Source: Trachelipus rathkii | Lineage: Eukaryota > Arthropoda > Malacostraca > Isopoda > Trachelipodidae | DNA: 15,000 bases | Direction: 5' to 3' | Assembly (NCBI GenBank): GCA_015478945.1 | Contig: JABUQX010100107.1 | Coordinates: forward strand, 1 to 15,000 | Part shown: positions 9,721-15,000 of the stretch, piece after piece | Layout: every line of letters begins with the position of its first letter | Numbering within the stretch: the stretch's first letter is position 1 | Position numbers and translations under genes: made by a program | Notes under the pieces: model-generated | What the model was told of the DNA's origin: nothing | Database searches by the model: none | Seen by the model: only the letters and a program-made list of their open reading frames with translations

Positions 9721-10020
9721 TTCTAAAATCATTGTTCAATAAAAAGATTTCATTACACATACTCTATTCACTCTCAATGCACTTTATTTTTTGCCAACCA
9801 GTCCCTCTTATAACACTTAAAACAAATACCAGCATTACTTCCCTATAAAACAATAACCTATTTCCTCTAGTTCCCTTATGTCCTTTACCATTATATAGTA
9901 AACTATTATGGGCCTCATCCAATTCTTTGGAATACAACGCATAAGTGGTGCTCAAAACTCATATGTAAAACACAATCTCCTCACATTGAATCATTTCAAA
10001 AACCAGTAATTCCATCAATG
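9721..10020 (+). pseudogene. LINE region between RT connector and RNase H, poorly conserved
   Basis: Stays in the same frame as the flanking motifs (frame starting at 9658) but has many stops. This linker is variable in LINEs, so no motif is expected. The minus-strand frame at 9764-9955 is considered accidental. Confidence 0.4.
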
Positions 10021-10362
10021 CTTAATGATGGTTACATTTTCAACGATTTCCTCTAATTACTCTCATCAGAATATGTATTCTTTCTTACAACAAACCACAG
10101 GACCATTTACTGTTCAACCTCTTCCATTAATTCCAATATTATGCAGATATTATCGAAGTGTTTCCTCCACACTCGTCTTACATCCTTCACATCAATCAAG
10201 AAAGTAAATCCTAATTCTTATTCGTTGGAAGATTCCCTTAACTCTATTAATTAATCTTTCTAAAACTCCTTCCCAGAAAGAGGTTTCTTACTGGCTTTGT
10301 AAAAACTGAGTAGCACTTGACAGATACGTCACAAAGGTTTACCTATTTTAACTGGGAATGCA
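10021..10362 (+). pseudogene. LINE RNase H-like domain remnant
   Basis: LNDGY at 10021-10035 fits the first RNase H motif (YTDGSK), with the Asp kept. SYSLEDSLNSIN at 10216-10251, in the same frame, fits the SDSLSALQAI motif with its Asp kept. HKGLPILTGNANF at 10332-10370 could be a damaged SHVGIxGNExAD box. Distances (about 65 codons from first to second, about 40 from second to third) agree with RNase H of the Jockey/I/R1-type LINEs. In those enzymes the domain degrades template RNA. Stops at 10252 and 10321 interrupt it. Confidence 0.52.
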
Positions 10363-10703
10363 AACTTTTTGCCCTATTCTGACTGAAAATTTGTTTTCAT
10401 CTTCATATTTTCGTCTTTTGCAATTTGTTGAAGTCATCTTCCTTCACAAAGTTTCCACAGACAATTTAAAGAAGATTTAAATCTAAAAGTGCACAAGCTA
10501 TGTCTGCATAGTTTCAACGTCCTTCATTACACTGAACTTCCCTTTTGGCAGGCATCAGAACTTTTTAAATAGGGCACTCTCACATTTCTGAACACTGAAT
10601 TTGGGACCAACATTCTAGAATATTCGAATTCTTTAGAATTTTCAAGAAGCCGAAACTTAAAGGTCTACGTTGTGTCTCTCGAGTCTCTGTGTGGCCATCT
10701 CCG
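10363..10703 (+). pseudogene. LINE C-terminal region (LPYSD and IGHT-like motifs)
   Basis: LPYSD-stop-KFVF at 10369 matches the (L/I)PYSDFK segment that follows RNase H in many LINEs. About 65 codons on, after a frame change, IGHSHIS (10569-10589) matches the RLRIGHTxLTH motif. Between them the original frame is open for 46 codons (10432-10569 region). A terminal zinc knuckle is not clear; CGHL near 10690 could be part of one. The element ends, or becomes unreadable, at the TA tract starting at 10704. Confidence 0.55.
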
Positions 10704-10748
10704 GATATATTATATATATATATATATATTATATATATATATATATAG

Positions 10749-10839
<91 letters not shown>

Positions 10840-10843
10840 TAAT
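10704..10843. repeat. Nearly pure (TA)n microsatellite
   Basis: One of the cleanest TA tracts in the window, with an uninterrupted run of roughly 75 bases. It separates the LINE 3' region from the minus-strand frame beyond. A single telomere-like unit (GGGGTTAGGG) lies just after it at 10853-10862. Confidence 0.96.
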
Positions 10844-10933
10844 AACCAGGGTGGGGTTAGGGCTCTTCGTTTTTTCTACTCTCTTTCTCTCAAATATTTC
10901 GTTCAATCACTTTCAACGTCGAACTGTTCCTCA

Positions 10934-11668
10934 TCTCTTATAACTATTGTCATTACAATGACAAAAGGGCACTTGCTCTTATTCTTTGTTCTTCTTCGGT
11001 AAAGAAACCGCCGCAGCCTCCGACAGGAAAGACTCTTTCGTTACACTTTAATTCTGAAGACTGATCAGGTTTGGCTGTCGTACGTCTTCGATTGACCTTG
11101 AAATGATTACTGCTTCTGCTGGAGAGGTCCCTCGGAGTACGTAGAACTCATTCATAGAGTCATACAATTCCTTCCATGTCCTTTCAATCAAAAGATCATA
11201 AACCGGTTTGACTCTACGGTTCACGTGTCAATTTGGTAGCAAGAAAATCTTACCTTCTAGAATTACTATCGATTCCTTCTTCAGAAATTCAAGTTCTTTA
11301 TATTTACGTCCCATAACGTGCCAAGCTCCTCTCCGTGTCAAGTAAAAGTTATTTTGCTTAGCAGAATAACAATATGAAATCTTTATTGTGTCTCTTCCTC
11401 ACTCTCTTTTTAGCAGTTTGCCAAAAATGTCAACTCAAACTTCTTTTTTTTCCTTTCCATCTTCGTGTTTCATTGTGTTTTCAGAACTCGAAAACTCTCG
11501 ACTTGGTAAACTCTTTCGTCTCCTCATATCAGCTTTTCGTCCTTTACTTTTCTTTGGAATATTCAATTGTGTAGTTAAAATGCGGGGGAGGTGGAATCCT
11601 CCGCTTTTAACCCTCCAACCCTCCTTCCACTTTTTTAATAGCCCCTGTGTTGTTCTTCCAAATTTTAC
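10934..11668 (-). pseudogene. Degenerate minus-strand coding frame, family unknown
   Basis: A single minus-strand frame of 245 codons has only five internal stops (11435, 11399, 11228, 11048, 10979). Its open stretches are 77 codons (11438-11668, contains GLLKKWKEGWRVKSGGF), 11 codons, 56 codons (11231-11398, contains YKELEFLKKESIVILEG), 59 codons (11051-11227, contains YDLLIERTWKELYDSMNEF and GTSPAEAVIISRSIEDV) and 22 codons (10982-11047). At this base composition well over ten stops would be expected. I do not recognise the family. A GGTAAGAT sequence on the minus strand after LEG could be a splice donor. Plus-strand frames at 11374-11574 and 11388-11690 overlap it and look C/T-driven. Confidence 0.4.
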
Positions 11669-11802
11669 TCACTTATTGAGCAAATACTGAGAAAATTTTG
11701 GTCTTGATATCATCTATTCAATAGTCATATAGAACTTTATAATCATATTCTTAATAAAATCATATATCAGATAGTCAGTTTAATTACTTTTATTTTATTT
11801 TT
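11669..11802. other. AT-rich spacer, no gene seen
   Basis: Short AT-rich stretch ending in a T-rich tract (11787-11804). Nothing recognisable. Confidence 0.5.
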
Positions 11803-12160
11803 TATTGAAAGTTCACAGCTCACGGGCATAGCCCTATTCTAGGAGGGGAAACTTCTCTATGTAATTGCTACATGAGATCCGGACGGGGTTATGCGAACCT
11901 GGGCGCCTTGCCCTTGGCGAACTCTGTCGCTCTTCGATTGAGGCCACTGTGGCGGTTCCCGTAAAGAAAGTACGAATGAAATTACTTCTTCCCTTTCCTC
12001 TTACTCTAATTGGTTCTCTGTTCTTTGGCATTTTGTCGAATCTTTTGCTGTGGCGCATATCGAAAGCTTTTGATAAAGTATTCATAATTGAGACAAAGGA
12101 ATAATATGGGTCGACATTTGTAAAAAAATAATGTGGTTATTTAGAGTTTCTCTAACGAAT
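11803..12160. other. GC-richer island beside the telomere-type array
   Basis: From about 11820 to 11960 the base composition rises sharply over the surroundings. Both strands are open: plus 11865-12104 (79 codons, contains EPGRLALGELCRSSIEATV) and minus 11834-12085 (83 codons). I cannot choose between them; open frames on both strands fit low stop density in GC-richer DNA. A hairpin with one bulge lies at about 11853-11876 (TCTC-ATGTA against TACATGAGA). The position next to the array suggests a repeat unit associated with telomere-type DNA. Confidence 0.4.
12108..12116. repeat. Left arm of inverted repeat flanking the telomere-type array
   Basis: GGGTCGACA here is the reverse complement of TGTCGACCC at 12415-12423. 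Both arms continue inward into A-rich or T-rich sequence. The arms enclose the whole array. A further TGTCGACC occurs at 12431-12438. Confidence 0.6.
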
Positions 12161-12169
12161 CCAACAAAA

Positions 12170-12376
12170 CCTAACTTAACTTAACTTAACCTAACTCAAC
12201 TTAACTTAACTTAACTTAACTTAACTTAACTTAACTTAACTTAACTTAACTTAACTTAACTTAACTTAACTTAACTTAACTTAACTTAACTTAACTTAAC
12301 CTAACAACTTAACTTAACTTAACTTAACTTAACTTAACTTAACCTAACAACCTAACCTAACCTAACCTAACCTAAC
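12170..12376 (-). repeat. Interstitial telomere-type array, TTAGG with homogenised TTAAG core
   Basis: On the minus strand the edges are canonical arthropod telomere units (TTAGG; CCTAA as written on plus), about six in a row at 12342-12376 and a few at 12170-12195. The interior is a near-perfect run of TTAAG (CTTAA on plus), broken by a few CCTAA and AACAA variants. The array lies inside unrelated sequence and is followed abruptly by GCCTGCGGCGGGG. It is therefore an internal block and not a chromosome end, unless the assembly is chimeric here. Confidence 0.93.
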
Positions 12377-13394
12377 GCCTGCGGCGGGGTGTACATTAAA
12401 TTTTTTTGATGTTGTGTCGACCCTTTTTCCTGTCGACCATTTGGGCTAGTCTCCTGATAATGTATTGATTTCAAAACTTATTTTGAAATTTATTTATTTT
12501 TTTCTCTGTAAATTTTTTTTTTTTGATTTCCTTTCCGGTCGGTACAACTCTTTTTAGATGATGGGCACAATTTTTTTTTTTGTTAAATCTATCAATTGTA
12601 ATGTTCCTTTGTGTTTTATTATACATTAACTCTTTTTTTTTTTTTTTTAATTGTTTTCATTAATGATTCTCTATCTGTCATTTTGTCACATTTGTCCACT
12701 CTTGTGTTGATGGCATTACTTTTTTATTTTGAATGACATCTCACTTAACTGCTAAGAATGATGCTTGAAGAATACCCCTAGAGTAGCAGAACTCTGATCT
12801 TCTCGTATTTCCATTTGAACCATAGAAAATATGTAGTAGTTTTCAGTGTCTCAAAATCTCAATTCCTCTATCAATCTACTTGACATAATCTTCACCCATG
12901 ACTAAAATATTTTCTAAATTTCTTCTGAAGCTTTAATCCTTTTTCATTCTTTGAAATTTCCCTGGTATTTTTCACTAAAAGAATTTAAATCGTAACTAGT
13001 AAGCTTAGAAAATGGATTTAAAGAGCGTTTGATATTCGGATCAATAACACCAGCTAAAAGCCTCCATTAGAGCAAACAAAAAAAAACAAAAACAAAAAAA
13101 AACAAGAAAATAAAATATTTTAGTCATCGGCGTCCAACAAAATTGGGCTATTTAATTACTCAAACAACTCTTAAAGTTAAAATACTGGTTACAATATTCC
13201 ATTTTATCTCTCCTAAATACTCAAATAAAATATATTGTAAAATATACGATAATGTTTACATATTCTGTACCACAAGGCCTTGGAATGGATGAAATTGACA
13301 ATTCGTTTGGTTTAAACATGTTTGGATTGGTTTTGCTAAGAAGGTCTTTAAATGCTTAAATATTACAACAATCAAATAAGATAAAAAAAAATAA

Positions 13395-13395
<1 letters not shown>
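12377..13395. other. T-rich sequence, no gene seen
   Basis: Begins with a small GC-rich junction (GCCTGCGGCGGGGTG), then T-rich sequence with several homopolymers (for example 12512-12525, 12570-12581, 12632-12649). A minus-strand frame around 12764-12900 reads protein-like for about 45 codons with one stop (contains YYIFSMVQMEIREDQSSA) but has no support. 13077-13105 is an A-rich tract with single C bases. Nothing else is recognisable. Confidence 0.5.
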
Positions 13396-13485
<90 letters not shown>

Positions 13486-13651
13486 CATATATAAATATAA
13501 TATATATATATTATAATATATATATATATATATAATTATATTATATATAATAATAATATATATATAATATATTATATATATATATATATACTATATATAT
13601 TATATATTATATAACATATATTATATATATTATATATATATTATATAATAC

Positions 13652-13682
<31 letters not shown>

Positions 13683-13689
13683 ATAATAT

Positions 13690-13736
<47 letters not shown>

Positions 13737-13752
13737 CTATTATATATATATT
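13396..13752. repeat. TA microsatellite, pure at left and degenerate at right
   Basis: The first 85 or so bases are uninterrupted TA; the remainder has the single-base breaks seen elsewhere. Confidence 0.95.
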
Positions 13753-13757
13753 ACGAA

Positions 13758-14015
13758 ACAAACCCATACGTACAAACATACTGCAGATACATACATACAC
13801 AGACACATACGAGCAAACCCAAAAATAAAATCACACTTCTAGAAACATACACAAACACACACTCGAAGATACACACTCACAAACACTTTCCCAGATACAT
13901 ACACACACAAACACATACGAGCAAACCCAAAAATACAATCACACTTCTAGATACATACACAAATACACAGGCAGATACATACACAAAGACACTCTCCCAG
14001 ATACATACACACGAA
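13758..14015. repeat. CA-rich minisatellite with 108-bp repeat
   Basis: 13803-13860 and 13911-13968 match over 58 bases with three differences (start ACACATACGAGCAAACCC). The following bases also align (13861-13908 with 13969-14013, both containing CCCAGATACATACACAC), giving about two tandem units of 108 bases. Shorter GATACATACACA-like subunits recur inside and upstream. The minus-strand open frame at 13877-14170 reads through it as Val/Cys/Tyr-rich noise. Confidence 0.88.
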
Positions 14016-14328
14016 TATACATTCATATTCTTTGAGCTCTGTGCGGAGTGATAATCGGAGGGCGAAGAAAATCCCATTTGTTGATTGCTTGCGGCCTTCT
14101 TTGTTCGACTAAATAATGGCTCTTTAGGAGAAGAGGTCACACGATGACCACTGGCACTGTTCGGTGACACTATTGAACACTGACACTGTAAAATAGTATA
14201 GGCATCACTATTCTTTTTATTCGGAATGAAGATCTATTTTTTATACATTAAATTTATTTTTATTTGAATTTAAAATAAAAATTTGACAGTAAAATACATT
14301 ACTATAATACAAAGTTCAATATTAGATG
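14016..14328. other. Mixed sequence, no gene seen
   Basis: Unique sequence with a moderately GC-rich part (about 14035-14165), then AT-rich. No domain, RNA or repeat was recognised. Confidence 0.5.
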
Positions 14329-14333
14329 ATATA

Positions 14334-14389
<56 letters not shown>

Positions 14390-14397
14390 TATATATA

Positions 14398-14440
<43 letters not shown>

Positions 14441-14449
14441 CTATATAAT
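14329..14449. repeat. TA microsatellite
   Basis: TA array with a few single-base breaks, ending against the GAATCC-rich block. Open frames through it on both strands are translated repeat. Confidence 0.95.
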
Positions 14450-14556
14450 GATGGGCGAATCCGGCAACTTTTGATTCGAATCCTAATCCGAATTGTGTGT
14501 GTGGGAAATGTTCGAATCCGATCCGAATCCAGGGGATCAGGATTCGAATCCATTCC
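14450..14556. repeat. GAATCC-rich palindromic block, possible transposon end
   Basis: GAATCC or its relatives (CCGAAT, GATTCG) recur about eight times. GGATTCGAATCC at 14540-14551 is a perfect 12-bp palindrome, and TGATTCGAATCC occurs at 14471-14482. The start, GATGGGCGAATCCGGCAAC, resembles hAT-family terminal sequences that run into GGATTCG-type repeats. No partner end was found to the right. Confidence 0.6.
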
Positions 14557-14696
14557 AATGATTTTTTTTACAAAATTAAACAACCAACCAAAATATTGAA
14601 TTTCTTTTCAAATATTTTAATTGGATTATAAATAAAATTGTTTTTTCATTTTTAATTTTCCTTCTTATTGCCTGATATACAATATTTATTTCCATG

Positions 14697-14714
14697 TTAA
14701 ATAATTTCTATTAA
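14697..14714. repeat. 18-bp direct repeat, left copy, flanking a TA array
   Basis: TTAAATAATTTCTATTAA, identical at 14815-14832. The two copies bracket the TA array at 14719-14814. Confidence 0.85.
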
Positions 14715-14718
14715 TATT

Positions 14719-14755
14719 ATTAATATAATATATATATATATATATATATATACGT

Positions 14756-14814
<59 letters not shown>
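14719..14814. repeat. TA microsatellite bracketed by direct repeats
   Basis: Mostly clean TA with one ACGTT interruption at about 14751-14756. The flanks are 18-bp exact direct repeats. Confidence 0.95.
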
Positions 14815-14819
<5 letters not shown>

Positions 14820-15000
14820 TAATTTCTATTAAGCTTTAACTGCTTTAAAAAAATTATAAATGTTTTAAAAAGCTAATTAACTACATATTGCAATTTATTC
14901 AATTTCATAAATTAACATAATAACATCTATTAAAAATTAAATTAATTTTTTAAACATATTCTCTATAAATTATTAGTTTTTCAAATGTTTCAGGAGTAAC
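14815..15000. other. Right copy of the 18-bp repeat (14815-14832) and AT-rich tail
   Basis: After the repeat, AT-rich sequence with A and T runs continues to the window end. No gene seen. Confidence 0.6.

Larger units (their letters stand above)
5400..10703 (+). mobile_element. Decayed LINE with endonuclease, RT and RNase H remnants (copy B), split by arrays
   Basis: Non-LTR retrotransposons copy themselves by target-primed reverse transcription. This dead copy keeps, in the expected order on the plus strand, a 5' region homologous to copy A (5400-6377), an AP-endonuclease GDLN..HHPHW motif (6378-6416), a decayed SDHFPI-like site (7126-7146), an RT palm-to-thumb region (9240-9450), a thumb/connector with LRYG (9479-9640), an RNase H-like domain (10021-10362), an LPYSD motif (10369-10383) and IGHS..HIS near 10569-10589. 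If the TA/GA arrays are removed, the gap between the two endonuclease motifs is close to that in an intact element; the part between the endonuclease and the RT palm seems largely missing. From 9658 to 10703 most motifs stay in one frame. RNase H and the IGHT motif suggest the Jockey/I/R1 group; the clade is not resolved. Confidence 0.7.

Noticed and set aside
11374..11690. Two overlapping plus-strand frames (66 and 100 codons)
   Set aside because: Leu/Ser/Phe-rich translation of C/T-rich DNA; the minus-strand frame over the same bases is longer and more protein-like.
11834..12104. Opposing 79- and 83-codon frames as genes
   Set aside because: Mutually exclusive on the same bases and adjoining a telomere-type repeat; neither has an identifiable domain.
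13758..14015. Repeats as a CRISPR array
   Set aside because: Only about two 108-bp units, with diverged CA-rich subunits and no regular spacers; the context is eukaryotic.
13877..14170. 97-codon minus-strand frame
   Set aside because: Half of it is translated minisatellite (Val/Cys/Tyr runs).
14283..14583. Three frames across the TA array and the GAATCC block
   Set aside because: Composed of Ile/Tyr from TA repeats and Arg/Ile/Asp/Pro from GAATCC repeats.
1..15000. tRNA, rRNA or bacterial promoter/terminator signals
   Set aside because: No cloverleaf or rRNA-like stretch was found; AT-rich -10-like strings are abundant and meaningless in this composition.

Overview
This window looks like non-genic, repeat-dominated nuclear DNA from an animal, most probably an arthropod and perhaps a decapod crustacean. 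Very long TA microsatellites, GA tracts, a CA-rich minisatellite and decayed retroelements leave no room for intact genes. A block of TTAGG/TTAAG repeats (TTAGG is the usual arthropod telomere unit) lies in the interior. I see no intact protein-coding gene, no tRNA or rRNA, no operon-like structure and no CRISPR array. All homology statements come from reading translations by eye; no search was run.

Layout. 1-900 is unremarkable AT-rich sequence. 903-1862 is a long degenerate TA array ending in a GA tract (1868-1940). 2051-2787 carries a chain of broken but protein-like frames on the minus strand, family unknown. 2921-3473 is a second TA array. 3726-5100 and 5400-10703 hold two same-orientation, strongly diverged copies of a non-LTR retrotransposon (LINE). 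The second copy shows in order, on the plus strand, an AP-endonuclease remnant, the C-terminal half of a reverse transcriptase, an RNase H-like domain and a C-terminal IGHT-type motif. It is split by TA/GA arrays (6529-6957, 7463-8355), a hAT-like end (7396-7460), a second LINE fragment (about 8356-8470) and a possible LTR tail (9062-9205).

After a nearly pure TA tract (10704-10843), 10934-11668 holds another minus-strand frame of 245 codons with only five stops. 11803-12160 is a GC-richer island directly beside the telomere-type array (12170-12376). 12377-13395 is T-rich sequence without a gene. The rest consists of TA arrays (13396-13752, 14329-14449, 14719-14814), a minisatellite with a 108-bp repeat (13758-14015), a palindromic GAATCC-rich block (14450-14556) and AT-rich filler.

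There is no working pathway. The biology is that of a transposon graveyard with microsatellite expansion inside and beside dead elements. The points most worth checking are the homogenised TTAAG array flanked by TTAGG, the two unidentified minus-strand pseudo-coding tracts, and TA arrays bounded by short direct duplications.
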